Shown: positions 42,280-51,831 of the stretch, piece by piece
Layout: each line of letters begins with the position of its first letter
Numbering within the stretch: position 1 is the stretch's first letter
DNA from: Marinifilum_A sediminis
GTDB lineage: Bacteria; Bacteroidota; Bacteroidia; Bacteroidales; Marinifilaceae
Direction of reading: 5' to 3'
Assembly (NCBI GenBank): GCA_947496465.1
Contig: CANMCX010000005.1
Coordinates: 62,001 to 126,000, forward strand
Length of the DNA stretch: 64,000 bases
The notes under the pieces: generated by a model
What the model saw: only the letters and a program-made list of their open reading frames with translations
Databases searched by the model: none
Told to the model about the DNA's origin: nothing
Program-made: the position numbers and the translations under genes

Positions 42280-43140
42280 ATGGCAGAGCAGATAAAGATT
42301 GTGGTTACAGATTTAGATGGCACCTTATTACCTTCAATGGGTGAGGTTAGTAGAAGAAATTACAAATGCCTTGAAGACTTAAAAGAATCAAATATCACAA
42401 GGGTTATCGCAACAGGAAGAACACTTTATTCAGCCATGGCAGTTTTACCGGATGATTTTCCAATCGATTATTTAATTTTTTCTTCTGGTGCCGGAATCAT
42501 GAATTGGGAAAATAAGCAACTGATCTATTCTCAGCAAATTGATGCCAAGGAAGTTCAAGAATTATCTCAGGTTCTTATTGATCACAAAACCGATTTTATG
42601 ATTTTGGATCCAATTCCTTTAAACCATCAATTCTGGTATTATCAAGGTGGAAATAAAAATTCTGATTTTGACAGACGTTTAAACCTATACAAACAATTTG
42701 CCACTCCTGTAGGAAAAATAGAAGACACCAGACGTGATGCTTGTCAACTCCTGGCAATATTGCCCAATAAAGAAGATTGGTTTGAAGAGCTAAAAAACAA
42801 ATTCGACGATATTAAAATCATACGCGCCACATCACCTTTGGATCATGAATCGATATGGATGGAAATTTTTCCACTTCACATTTCTAAAGGACATGGTTGC
42901 GAATGGCTCTGCAAAAAATTAGGCTTAAAAGCTGAAGATTCTTTTGTAATTGGCAATGACTACAACGATATTGATCTATTGGAATGGGGCAAACATAGCT
43001 ATGTTGTCGATAATGCTCCAAAAGAACTAAAGGACAAATATAAAACTACTGAAAATGTAATTCGAGATGGATTTGCAATTGCCGTTGAAAAAACACTAAA
43101 CAGCGTTACATCGCAGCCAACAACAAATCGATATCTTTAG
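42280..43140 (+). CDS. Cof-type HAD phosphatase
   Basis: 286 residues. HAD motif I is VVTDLDGTLLPS, motif II IATGRT, motif III/IV KGHGCEWLCKKLG and VIGNDYNDIDLLEWG. Cap type C2B as in Cof/YbiV sugar-phosphatases. The substrate is probably a sugar phosphate or a nucleotide. Its 3' end overlaps the convergent ald gene by 35 bp. Confidence 0.9.
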   Translation: MAEQIKIVVTDLDGTLLPSMGEVSRRNYKCLEDLKESNITRVIATGRTLYSAMAVLPDDFPIDYLIFSSGAGIMNWENKQLIYSQQIDAKEVQELSQVLIDHKTDFMILDPIPLNHQFWYYQGGNKNSDFDRRLNLYKQFATPVGKIEDTRRDACQLLAILPNKEDWFEELKNKFDDIKIIRATSPLDHESIWMEIFPLHISKGHGCEWLCKKLGLKAEDSFVIGNDYNDIDLLEWGKHSYVVDNAPKELKDKYKTTENVIRDGFAIAVEKTLNSVTSQPTTNRYL

Positions 43141-44329
43141 CCAGTATTCCAAAGGAATCTCCCAAGCGTCTGTTGGTTAAAATTCCACGATACACATAAG
43201 TTCCATGGCGCAAACCAACATCATTTTTAATGAATTGATGAACACCACCATTATGCCCAATATTTAGCAACAAAGGAGAACAAATATTACTTAATGCCAA
43301 TGATGCTGTTCTTGCTACATGAGACGGAACGTTTGGTACACAATAATGCAGTACGCCATGTTTTTTATATACCGGATCTTTATGATTGGTAAGCATTGAT
43401 GTTTCGAAGCAACCTCCCTGATCGATACTCAAATCAATAACAATCGATCCCTGTTTCATAGACTGAACCATCTCTTCTGTAACCATGAAACCAGCGTGAT
43501 CACGCTCATATCGCATTGCTCCAATTACCACATCGGCCGAAGCCAAAGCTTTATGAAGTACGTGAGGATGAAAAATAGAAGTAAACACTCTGTGTCCTAA
43601 ATGATCCTCTAATCTGCGTAAACGATAAATAGAATCATCGAAAACCTTAACCATTGCACCCAATCCAAGTGCTGCTCGGGTTGCATATTCTGCTGCCGTT
43701 CCTGCACCCAAAATAATTACCTCGGTTGGCGTAATTCCGGTGATGCCACCAAGCATTACCCCTTTGCCGCCATGTGCTTTACTTAAATATTCACCAGCAA
43801 TCATAACCGATGATATTCCGGCTATTTCAGCCATTGATCGAACAACAGGAAAAAAATTATCTCTATCCTTAACCAATTCCAAGGCAATAGCAGTGACTTT
43901 CTTTTGCATTAATTTACGCACATTTTCACCACATTGACTCTTAATTTGTAAAGCCGAAAATAAAATCTGATTGCCTTTAAGCATATCAATTTCATGCCCT
44001 GAGAAAGGAGAAACCTGCATGACTACATCGCATTGGTATACCTCTTTTTTCTCATTTACAATTAAGGCTCCATTTTCGCTGTATTCTTTATCGGTATAAT
44101 TAGAAGCCAAACCAGCTCCTCGCTCCAACATCACCTCATGTCCGTTATTCACCAAAATCTCAACTGATTGAGGAGTTAAGCACACACGATTTTCTCCCCT
44201 ATAATCTTCACGAGGAATACCAATAGCCAATTGTTTACGTCGGCGTTCTAATTCCAACATTTCTTCTTTGGGTTGATAAAACTCGTGCCCCAACGGAAAA
44301 TTCTTTGATCCTTCACTTATCGGCGTCAT
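43106..44329 (-). CDS. ald: Alanine dehydrogenase
   Basis: 407 residues from ATG 44329; the start at 44335 would need TTG. IGIPREDYRGENRVCLTPQS is the family start (substrate Arg/Lys), HEVMLERGAGLASNYTDKEY follows, and the NAD-binding Rossmann loop is VIILGAGTAAEYATRAALGL. C-terminal YCVPNVPSHVARTASLALSN is conserved. It catalyses reversible NAD-dependent deamination of L-alanine to pyruvate. An N-terminal extension of about 25 residues (GSKNFPLGHEFYQPKEEMLE) precedes the usual start, a Bacteroidota feature. No NADP-transhydrogenase partner is present. Confidence 0.92.
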   Translation of the reverse strand: MTPISEGSKNFPLGHEFYQPKEEMLELERRRKQLAIGIPREDYRGENRVCLTPQSVEILVNNGHEVMLERGAGLASNYTDKEYSENGALIVNEKKEVYQCDVVMQVSPFSGHEIDMLKGNQILFSALQIKSQCGENVRKLMQKKVTAIALELVKDRDNFFPVVRSMAEIAGISSVMIAGEYLSKAHGGKGVMLGGITGITPTEVIILGAGTAAEYATRAALGLGAMVKVFDDSIYRLRRLEDHLGHRVFTSIFHPHVLHKALASADVVIGAMRYERDHAGFMVTEEMVQSMKQGSIVIDLSIDQGGCFETSMLTNHKDPVYKKHGVLHYCVPNVPSHVARTASLALSNICSPLLLNIGHNGGVHQFIKNDVGLRHGTYVYRGILTNRRLGDSFGILAKDIDLLLAAM

Positions 44330-44425
44330 ATACAAAATTGTAATATTAAAAAGGGATAATTACCTATACTTAGGCATTACAATTTAAGAAATTTTTGGCT
44401 TTTAATCGCTTTTGATTTAAGCTAC

Positions 44426-44842
44426 CTATAGAATTTGAATGGAACGAGCACCGTCAGCTTCTTCTTTAAAATGCACTTCAACCGTATTGTTAGGCAAAAT
44501 TGAATCAATTTTCTCTGGCCATTCAATAAAACACATTGCATTGGAATAAAAATAATCCTCATATCCAAAATCATATGCTTCCTGTACATCATCAATTCTA
44601 TAAAAATCGAAATGATATATAATATCTTCTTTAGCTGTATGATATTCGTTTACGATTGCAAATGTTGGACTATTGATTGTATCCTCAACGCCCATTTCTT
44701 CGCATATAGCTTTTACAAAAGTAGTTTTTCCAACTCCCATAGCTCCATGCATTGCAAAAATTCTTTTATCCCCAACTAATTTTAGGAATTCTTTTGCCAC
44801 CGAGTTGATTTCTTCAAGTGAATTGATCTTTAATTCGCTCAT
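44426..44842 (-). CDS. tsaE: tRNA threonylcarbamoyladenosine ATPase TsaE
   Basis: 138 residues. Walker A HGAMGVGKTTFVKAICEEMG, conserved NSPTFAIVNEYHT, and HFDFYRIDDVQEAYDFGYED then CFIEWPEKI are typical of the family. With TsaB/C/D it makes the t6A37 modification of ANN-decoding tRNAs. Starts 22 bp after the porX stop, so the two may be co-transcribed. Confidence 0.95.
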   Translation of the reverse strand: MSELKINSLEEINSVAKEFLKLVGDKRIFAMHGAMGVGKTTFVKAICEEMGVEDTINSPTFAIVNEYHTAKEDIIYHFDFYRIDDVQEAYDFGYEDYFYSNAMCFIEWPEKIDSILPNNTVEVHFKEEADGARSIQIL

Positions 44843-44863
44843 TTCTTAACAAAGTATTGATAA

Positions 44864-46423
44864 TTAAACTTTTCGAGGACTTAAGGTTACCAATGGTACT
44901 ACCATCTCTTCCAACGAAATTCCTCCATGTTGGAAAGTATTTCGATAGTAAGAACTGTAATAATTAAAATTGTTTGGATAAGCCAAAAAGTCTTCACCGA
45001 ATGCAAAGATATAAGAAGAACTTACATTTACCTGAGGTAGTTGCGCTTTTCGTGGCTCTGTCACTTCAAAAACCTCCTTCGACTTGTAATTCAGGTTTTT
45101 TCCCTGTTTGTAACGAAGGTTGGTATTGGTTTGTCTGTCGCCAATCACCTTAATAGGATTTTGAACTCGGATTGAACCATGATCTGTAGTAATAATCAAT
45201 TTCACCCCTTGCTCTGACAGTTTCTTAATCAATTCCAAAAGCATAGAATGTTCAAACCAGGATAAGGTTAGTGAGCGATAGGCAGCCTCATCAGCAGCCA
45301 AATCACGAATCATTTCACTTTCGGTTCTGGCATGTGAAAGCATATCAACAAAATTGTACACAAACACACTCAAATCAGCATTTAAAATGGAAGTTAAATT
45401 GTTAAGCACTTTGGCTCCCATTTTTTCATTATTGATTTTTTCGTAATGATAGCTATAATCTTTATAATGACGCTTTAACTGAAAACCAATAAAATCTTCC
45501 TCATGCAAATTCTTACTCGTCTCCTCATCTTCATCGATCCAATGATCGGGGTAGCGTCTTTGAATTTCAAGAGGCATTAGACCTGAAAACATAGAGTTTC
45601 GGGCATATTGAGTTGCCGTTGGAAGAATCGAAAAATACATGGAGTCCTCTTCCAATGTATAGTAATTGTTAATAACCGGATACAAAGTTTGCCACTGATC
45701 GTATCGCAAATTATCTATCAGAATAAAAGCTACCTTCTGTCCTTTATCTAATAACGGATATACTTTTTCTTTAAAAATATTAGGTGTCATCAATGGCTTA
45801 TTTTCCTCATCAGGATCTAACCATGTCAGGTAATTTTTCTTTACAAATCGAGCAAATAAATTGTTGGCTTCAGTCTTTTGCATACGCAAAATTTCATCCA
45901 TTCCCGAATCTTCGATATTAGCCAATTCCAATTCCCAAAAAACAAGTTTTCGGTACATCTTCATCCAATCTTCAAAATCACGACAATCGTTAATTTCCAT
46001 TCCCATTTGTCCGAATTTCGATTGGTAAGCCATTGTTGTTTTCTCGGAAACCAAGCGCTTTTTGTCGATATGCTTTTTAAGTGTTAGTAAAATTTGCTTC
46101 GGATTCACAGGTTTTATCAGGTAATCGGATATTTGTTTTCCAATAGCCTCATCCATTATATCTTCTTCCTCACTTTTTGTAATCATTACAATTGGCAAGG
46201 CAGAATCTATAGATTTTATTTCGCTCAAAGCTTCCAAGCCACTCATGCCTGGCATATTTTCATCAAGTAAAACCAAATCGAAATGCGTATCGCGTACCAT
46301 GTCAATTGCATCGTAGGCATTGTTGCACGGTTCAACTTTATATCCCTTTCCTTCCAAAAAAATGATATGAGGTTTCAACAATTCAATCTCATCATCAACC
46401 CAAAGTATCGTTATATCTTTCAC
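44864..46423 (-). CDS. porX: PorX, T9SS response regulator with PglZ phosphodiesterase domain
   Basis: 519 residues from the GTG at 46423 (VKDITILWVDDEIELLKPHI, length like other PorX). The receiver domain (1-120) has DLVLLDENMPGMSGLEAL with the phospho-Asp and ISDYLIKPVNP. The C-terminal PglZ/alkaline-phosphatase-like domain has FILIDNLRYDQWQ, NSMFSGLMPLE and ITTDHGSIRVQNP with metal-ligand Asp-His. PorX with PorY and SigP controls T9SS gene expression; its effector domain cleaves nucleotide signals in related proteins. It follows porW/sprE, the periplasmic T9SS lipoprotein, on the same strand. Confidence 0.93.
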   Translation of the reverse strand: MKDITILWVDDEIELLKPHIIFLEGKGYKVEPCNNAYDAIDMVRDTHFDLVLLDENMPGMSGLEALSEIKSIDSALPIVMITKSEEEDIMDEAIGKQISDYLIKPVNPKQILLTLKKHIDKKRLVSEKTTMAYQSKFGQMGMEINDCRDFEDWMKMYRKLVFWELELANIEDSGMDEILRMQKTEANNLFARFVKKNYLTWLDPDEENKPLMTPNIFKEKVYPLLDKGQKVAFILIDNLRYDQWQTLYPVINNYYTLEEDSMYFSILPTATQYARNSMFSGLMPLEIQRRYPDHWIDEDEETSKNLHEEDFIGFQLKRHYKDYSYHYEKINNEKMGAKVLNNLTSILNADLSVFVYNFVDMLSHARTESEMIRDLAADEAAYRSLTLSWFEHSMLLELIKKLSEQGVKLIITTDHGSIRVQNPIKVIGDRQTNTNLRYKQGKNLNYKSKEVFEVTEPRKAQLPQVNVSSSYIFAFGEDFLAYPNNFNYYSSYYRNTFQHGGISLEEMVVPLVTLSPRKV

Positions 46424-46492
46424 ACTCTTCAATTTTAGTTCAACACGACATATTAAAGCTAACGACAAGTTGAAACATTTATTTCACCAGCT

Positions 46493-49400
46493 CTATTTCA
46501 AATAGTACTTTTTAAAGAACTGCAGATAAACTGCCGGATCTCCATCCTTCATAAATTCTTTCAAGTTCTCATCTGATATCACAAAATTACGATACCCAAC
46601 TTTTTCAACAGGTGCAAACAATTCACGATTAGTAACTATGGCTCTAAAGTACATCATAGCCTGCTTTTTGTTTCGCATATTTGTTACCAATAATATCTCA
46701 CGATTGTCGTCTAAATTTCTAACCTCAACTTTTAGGCTTCGAGTATTGTATCTCTTTATGCCACTCAACAATTGCTTGCGATTTACATTCTCGGTAGAAT
46801 ATACTAAAGCAAAGTAATGCGGCAGATCTTCATTGTATTTATACAAGCCATCATCAACCAATACTTTTTCCTTTTTAACAGGAGCAACATCATTTGCATC
46901 CAAATAGTTTTTCTTAAAGAAATCGAGATATGGGAACAATGTTTTATTTACATAGAAATTTTTGAAATTTTCTTCACTGATTATGAAATTTCTATAATCA
47001 ACACTTTCGAGTTGAGCATATACTGCATTATCAGTCACCAAATTTCTAAAGTATTTCATCGCATCGGATTTGGTTCCAATGTTGTTCACTACAATCATAT
47101 TCAAATCAGCATCGTACTGTTCTCTTAATACACTGTAATCTTTATCATGATTGTAAATATCCGTTCTTAGCTTGCCAATGTTTATTTTACGAACCGGTAC
47201 CAGAATGATAAACTTATGGTTGTCTTTGGCATCCATTTCAAATTTTAATGAATCCAAATTGGAATTAACCGAAACTAATTTTCCTTTTCGTTTAACCGTT
47301 TCCTTTTTAGCTTTGCGCTCTATATCAAAATAGCTTTTGGTATAAAAGTCAAGATATTGCTCTACTGCTTTACTTTGTTTTAACACAGCAAAATTCGACT
47401 CAGAAATCACAAAATTGCGGTAATCAACATCTTCTAATCCTTTAAAAGCTTTATTGCTTGTGATAATTCCATTAAAATAATTTAAAGCATCTGTCTTGTC
47501 CTTTAAACCTTTCACTAAAATCATTATCTGTTCTTTATCCAAAGAAAGTCGGTCAACTTTAAAAGTTCGATTATTGTAAGCATCTGAATTGTATCGCGAA
47601 ACATTAAATAAACTTCTGTTTGGATCTCCATCTTTTTTTGAGAACATCAAAACAAAATAATGCTCCTCCTCCGTTTTAAACTTGTACAATGCTTTAATTT
47701 CTGGCTTTTTCTCTCCTTTGCCTTCAATTTCAACCATTGCCTGTTGTTCTTCAATTCTCCAATTGCGAAGTAATCGATTTTGTCTTGCCAATTCCATATC
47801 CTTTCTTGTATAAATAACAGGTTTGGCTCCCTTATCTAAACCAGCAATAATCGATTTTGCAGTTTGTTCAATCTCCTTGCTTGGATTCGCTTCGATTACT
47901 TGTTCTAGCGACTGTTTAAAATTATTCGCTTTTTGAGTTCTACCGATACTAAGCGATCTTAAGAATAAGAAACGAGGTCGTAATTCACTTTCCGGATATC
48001 GTAGAAGCCCTTCATTACAAAGTCTAACAACCCGAAAATAATAGTAATTCTGAAAATCTTCGTAAGCTTGAGCATACAAATTATTCGCCTTTTGATCTTC
48101 AGCATCGATTTTAGAGCGGTAATTTGGATCGTTTAGCGCTTTAGCATACTCACTCCCTTCAAATTCCGTTAAAATCATTTGTTTAAACCTATTGGCTTCA
48201 GCAGAATTTCCTTGAGCTTTGTTTAGCGAGTAGCAATGATAGTAAGCTGAAAGCAAATAAGGATTATCTGGAAATCTCTCCAGTAAGCGGATCATACTTT
48301 CCAAAGCCTTTTCGTTATTCAACAATTTCTCCTCGTAAACCAAGCCAGCCTGATACAAACCTTTCATGATTCTTTCATTGGATTTTACCATTGCTGCTTT
48401 GGTCATTGGCAGATCATTCAAATAATAATCTCGCGATTTTAAATCCTTCTTTTTCGACTGAGAACTTACTCCATCTCCCTGATCTCCTTCCAAAGCGAGT
48501 TCCTCATCCTCAATTGTAAAAGTAGATTTATTTTTTCTTCTCCAATTATCTTCCAGTTTTCTACGTCCCCACTTGCGTTGAAAATCGGATTTACCGATAC
48601 CAATATTGGTTGGATTGTAGAAATACCAATTCCCCTGACTAGAAGATCCAGCTCTTGAATTGTTACCCAACATATTGTTTTGCGCAAAAAAGGCTCTATC
48701 AGATTGAGCTTCAGACTCTCTTAACCTTTCCTCTCTTTCTTTGTCGTTTATTTTCTGTATAATACCGCTAATCAACTTATCTCTATCTGGTTGGCTCATT
48801 AAAGCAACACGCTGCAAACTATCCTCACGAACAACCATATTTAAGTTGTTCACCAATTCGGTCAAGTTTCCAACTCGTTTTGATAGAACCGCATAGTTTG
48901 GATAATCTCTTCCCAAATAAGTCATTGAGCTATCATAACACATTTGAGCCTTTGGGTAAGTTTCTTCACCAAAATAGTAGTCACCCAACTTTAAGAATGA
49001 TATTGCTTTTTGATTTTCATTAAACAAAGAAACTTTTGTTGATTTCCAGTAATTTGGAATTGCAGATTCCATATCCTCATCAATAACATCCATTTCAGCC
49101 ATGGCATAATAGATCTGATCCTGATATTCATTGTTCTTCTCATCACGAAGCATTTTTCTCAGACCTTTTCTAATCTCCTCACCATTTTCGTTTCCAGTAT
49201 ACGAAAGTGCTCTGCTAATTTTTGCATTAAAAGTCATTTCATAACTGGCATTCAAATCAATTAGTTCTTGAAAAGCTCTTGATGCCTGACTTGGATTTCC
49301 TGTTTTTTGATGAATTTGGGCTAATAGATAAAAGTAACGTGCTTTCTTCTTTTTATTTTTTGATAAAGCTGTACATCTTTCCAAATGAGGAATCGCATCC

Positions 49401-50074
49401 TCCAGTTCATTCTGACGAATTGCAGCGTCTGCATTTAATGCTGAAATTCTCAATAGATCTTCTTTAGTCAGCTCATTTTCGCTCGATAATCGTTCCAAAA
49501 TTTCCGTTCCAGCAATAAATTCACCTCTATCGATCAAACTAGTCGCTTTCCACAATTTAGCTTCAGGTACCAATTCCGAATCGGGATATTCTCTCAAGAT
49601 AAAATCAAATGCTTTCTCCGAAACATGATACTCTCCCTTGTAAAATTGTGCTTTACCAATAAGCAGATAACAATCGTCAATCCAATTGTTGTATTCCTTT
49701 TTCTTTCTAAATTCCTTATACTTTTCAGATTTATTGTTCTTTTTACGTTTTGGTTTTCTGGTAATGGAATGAATTTTAATCGCCTTCGTAGCTTTTTCTA
49801 AAACGCGATCCATACTTGAAAAAGACAATGCTCTTGCCGATACATTCTGATATTCAAACACAGGAAACAATCTGGTGTAATTCTCCTGAATACCATTTTC
49901 AATTTTTAGTTCACCCTCTTTGAGGCTTTCCTTACCGTTAAAATAAACGTTATAATGAGTCGTAAGCGCATGATATTGTCTGCTAACAAAAGTGTTCTTT
50001 TGATTAGAGCAAGCAAAAGCAAATATTAAACAGAATACTATCAGTAAAGCTTTTTGAATGTTTGTTCGAGTCAA
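46493..50074 (-). CDS. porW: PorW/SprE-type T9SS lipoprotein with TPR repeats
   Basis: 1193 residues, TTG start; signal peptide ends in lipobox FAFACSNQ, Cys about residue 22. TPR/Sel1-like helical repeats cover about 120-420 and 600-740 (RYFYLLAQIHQKTGNPSQAS, LGDYYFGEETYPKAQMCYDS). The C-terminal third carries a roughly 95-residue repeat three times, each ending YRNF(V/I)IS(E/D)xN(F/L) and YLxF(F/Y)xKxY. PorW/SprE links PorN/GldN to the trans-envelope motor and is required for secretion and gliding. Being next to porX suggests co-regulation. Sequence support: lipobox, TPR and family-like tail. Confidence 0.88.
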   Translation of the reverse strand: MTRTNIQKALLIVFCLIFAFACSNQKNTFVSRQYHALTTHYNVYFNGKESLKEGELKIENGIQENYTRLFPVFEYQNVSARALSFSSMDRVLEKATKAIKIHSITRKPKRKKNNKSEKYKEFRKKKEYNNWIDDCYLLIGKAQFYKGEYHVSEKAFDFILREYPDSELVPEAKLWKATSLIDRGEFIAGTEILERLSSENELTKEDLLRISALNADAAIRQNELEDAIPHLERCTALSKNKKKKARYFYLLAQIHQKTGNPSQASRAFQELIDLNASYEMTFNAKISRALSYTGNENGEEIRKGLRKMLRDEKNNEYQDQIYYAMAEMDVIDEDMESAIPNYWKSTKVSLFNENQKAISFLKLGDYYFGEETYPKAQMCYDSSMTYLGRDYPNYAVLSKRVGNLTELVNNLNMVVREDSLQRVALMSQPDRDKLISGIIQKINDKEREERLRESEAQSDRAFFAQNNMLGNNSRAGSSSQGNWYFYNPTNIGIGKSDFQRKWGRRKLEDNWRRKNKSTFTIEDEELALEGDQGDGVSSQSKKKDLKSRDYYLNDLPMTKAAMVKSNERIMKGLYQAGLVYEEKLLNNEKALESMIRLLERFPDNPYLLSAYYHCYSLNKAQGNSAEANRFKQMILTEFEGSEYAKALNDPNYRSKIDAEDQKANNLYAQAYEDFQNYYYFRVVRLCNEGLLRYPESELRPRFLFLRSLSIGRTQKANNFKQSLEQVIEANPSKEIEQTAKSIIAGLDKGAKPVIYTRKDMELARQNRLLRNWRIEEQQAMVEIEGKGEKKPEIKALYKFKTEEEHYFVLMFSKKDGDPNRSLFNVSRYNSDAYNNRTFKVDRLSLDKEQIMILVKGLKDKTDALNYFNGIITSNKAFKGLEDVDYRNFVISESNFAVLKQSKAVEQYLDFYTKSYFDIERKAKKETVKRKGKLVSVNSNLDSLKFEMDAKDNHKFIILVPVRKINIGKLRTDIYNHDKDYSVLREQYDADLNMIVVNNIGTKSDAMKYFRNLVTDNAVYAQLESVDYRNFIISEENFKNFYVNKTLFPYLDFFKKNYLDANDVAPVKKEKVLVDDGLYKYNEDLPHYFALVYSTENVNRKQLLSGIKRYNTRSLKVEVRNLDDNREILLVTNMRNKKQAMMYFRAIVTNRELFAPVEKVGYRNFVISDENLKEFMKDGDPAVYLQFFKKYYLK

Positions 50075-50280
50075 GACTATATGTTTTGTATGATAAAAAC
50101 GATTCGTTATTGATTAAAACCTCTATGTTATTTATTGACTAATATTTACCCAACAATTACAATTAATATTTTCAAGATACTTCAACCTAAAAATGTATAA
50201 CAGCTATCAATGAGGTTTTATTTTATTCAATCTGAAAATTATTAAAACTTTTTAAAAATACCCTTATTTAAGTGAAATAA

Positions 50281-50306
50281 AAAAAGGAGCTAAAAAGCTC
50301 CTTTTA
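50281..50306 (-). terminator. mrp terminator
   Basis: Minus-strand stem AAAAGGAGCT/AGCTCCTTTT over AAAA, 22 bp after the mrp stop, with a T-run. Confidence 0.88.
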
Positions 50307-50327
50307 AAATATCTGTAAATTTCGATC

Positions 50328-51425
50328 TTATCTAGTTATCTGAACTTTTTTTGTAGGATCTAATTTTTCATTTCTATTACTTACAACAGATTGAAGTTTA
50401 GCTGCTAAATCGGCAAAAGCCATTCCTGTAACAGAGTCTCCATTTACAGCGGCTGGCGTACCATTATCACCACCTTCACGAATACTTTGAACAATTGGAA
50501 TTTGACCTAAAAGATCCAAGCCTTTTTCTTCTGCCAGTTTTTTACATCCATCTTTACCAAAAATGTAATATTTATTATCTGGTAATTCAGCTGGAGTAAA
50601 CCAAGCCATATTTTCAACCATACCTAAAACTGGTACATTTACACCAGCACCTTCGAACATATTGATTCCTTTAATAGCATCAGCCAAAGCAACATCCTGT
50701 GGTGTACTTACCACAATAGCTCCTGTAACCGGAACGGTTTGCACCAAAGTTAGATGAATATCGCTGGTTCCTGGTGGTAAATCAATTAGTACATAGTCTA
50801 ATTCTCCCCAGTTACCTTCTTCAATCATTTGTTTTAAGGCATTCGAAGCCATTGGACCTCTCCAAACTGTTGCTTGCGCCGGATCAACAAAAAATCCGAT
50901 TGACAACATCTTAACACCATACTTCTCATGAGGCTCGATCATATCTTTGCCATCAATCTGAATTAGATTTGGCTTCGCAGTTTCTGAACCAAACATTTTA
51001 GGCACCGAAGGACCAAAAATATCAGCGTCAATCAAACCAACTTTAGCTCCCGCTTTGGCCAAAGCAACAGCTAAATTCGAAGAAACCGTAGATTTTCCAA
51101 CTCCTCCTTTACCCGATGCAACCGCAATAATATTGGTAACATTAGGAAGAACACCAGCCTCTTCAACTACATGAACAGCCTTAACTTTAATATTTCCCTT
51201 AATCTCTGCTTCCTTATCAACAAACTTAAGAATTGCAGAAACACAAGCCTTTTTTAAAGGAATAATATTGACATCATCTGATTTTTGGAAAACCAAATCG
51301 AAACCAATTTTCTTTCCTTCAATCTTTATATTACGAACCATATCCAAACCCATGATATCCTTATCGGAACCCGGATAGTGCACTAAACGCAAAGCGTCCG
51401 TAACTTGTTTTTGAGTATAACTCAT
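50328..51425 (-). CDS. mrp: Mrp/ApbC iron-sulfur carrier ATPase
   Basis: 365 residues. An N-terminal MIP18-like domain (SYTQKQVTDALRLVHYPGSD) is fused to the deviant Walker A P-loop IIAVASGKGGVGKSTVSSNL. Other marks are LIDADIFGPSVPKMFG, LIDLPPGTSDIHLTLVQTVP and LAEEKGLDLLGQIPIV. It carries and delivers Fe-S clusters in the cytoplasm. Has a -7 box 44 bp upstream. Confidence 0.95.
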   Translation of the reverse strand: MSYTQKQVTDALRLVHYPGSDKDIMGLDMVRNIKIEGKKIGFDLVFQKSDDVNIIPLKKACVSAILKFVDKEAEIKGNIKVKAVHVVEEAGVLPNVTNIIAVASGKGGVGKSTVSSNLAVALAKAGAKVGLIDADIFGPSVPKMFGSETAKPNLIQIDGKDMIEPHEKYGVKMLSIGFFVDPAQATVWRGPMASNALKQMIEEGNWGELDYVLIDLPPGTSDIHLTLVQTVPVTGAIVVSTPQDVALADAIKGINMFEGAGVNVPVLGMVENMAWFTPAELPDNKYYIFGKDGCKKLAEEKGLDLLGQIPIVQSIREGGDNGTPAAVNGDSVTGMAFADLAAKLQSVVSNRNEKLDPTKKVQITR

Positions 51426-51468
51426 GATTTATGAAAATTTTGTTCTTATTATTAAAATAGAATACTCA

Positions 51469-51476
51469 CAAAGGTA
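51469..51476 (-). promoter_or_regulatory. mrp promoter -7 box
   Basis: On the minus strand TACCTTTG, exact TAnnTTTG, 44 bp before the ATG. Confidence 0.6.
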
Positions 51477-51492
51477 CATATTTAGAATCAAT

Positions 51493-51831
51493 TCAAATAG
51501 AATCCCAGTCAAGTTCTTTCATTGGGTCCCAGAATATTTTTTCGAAGTCTTGAATTTGATCATCAATCACTACAATTCCTTCATTTTCCAGTAATTCTTG
51601 CATTAAATTTTCACCAGGAAAATGATGTCTACCCGAAAGCATTCCCAAACGATTAACCACTCGGTGAGCAGGAGTATATTCACTACTAGCATGTGATTGA
51701 TTCATTGCCCAGCCAACCATTCGAGAACCACGAGGCGAACCTACAAATTTAGCTATTGCACCATAACTTGTGGCTCTCCCAGCTGGTATAAGCCGAACTA
51801 CTTCATAAATTCTATCGTACAATTCAGACAT
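51493..51831 (-). CDS. Alkyltransferase-like protein (ATL), Cys replaced
   Basis: 112 residues, matching the MGMT C-terminal DNA-binding domain: VVRLIPAGRATSYGAIAKFV, GSPRGSRMVGWAMNQS. The active-site motif reads TPAHRVVN instead of PCHR, so the acceptor Cys is Ala. ATL proteins bind O6-alkylguanine without repairing it and recruit nucleotide excision repair. Its ATG follows the trmB stop directly (TAAATG), so it is translationally coupled. Confidence 0.92.
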   Translation of the reverse strand: MSELYDRIYEVVRLIPAGRATSYGAIAKFVGSPRGSRMVGWAMNQSHASSEYTPAHRVVNRLGMLSGRHHFPGENLMQELLENEGIVVIDDQIQDFEKIFWDPMKELDWDSI

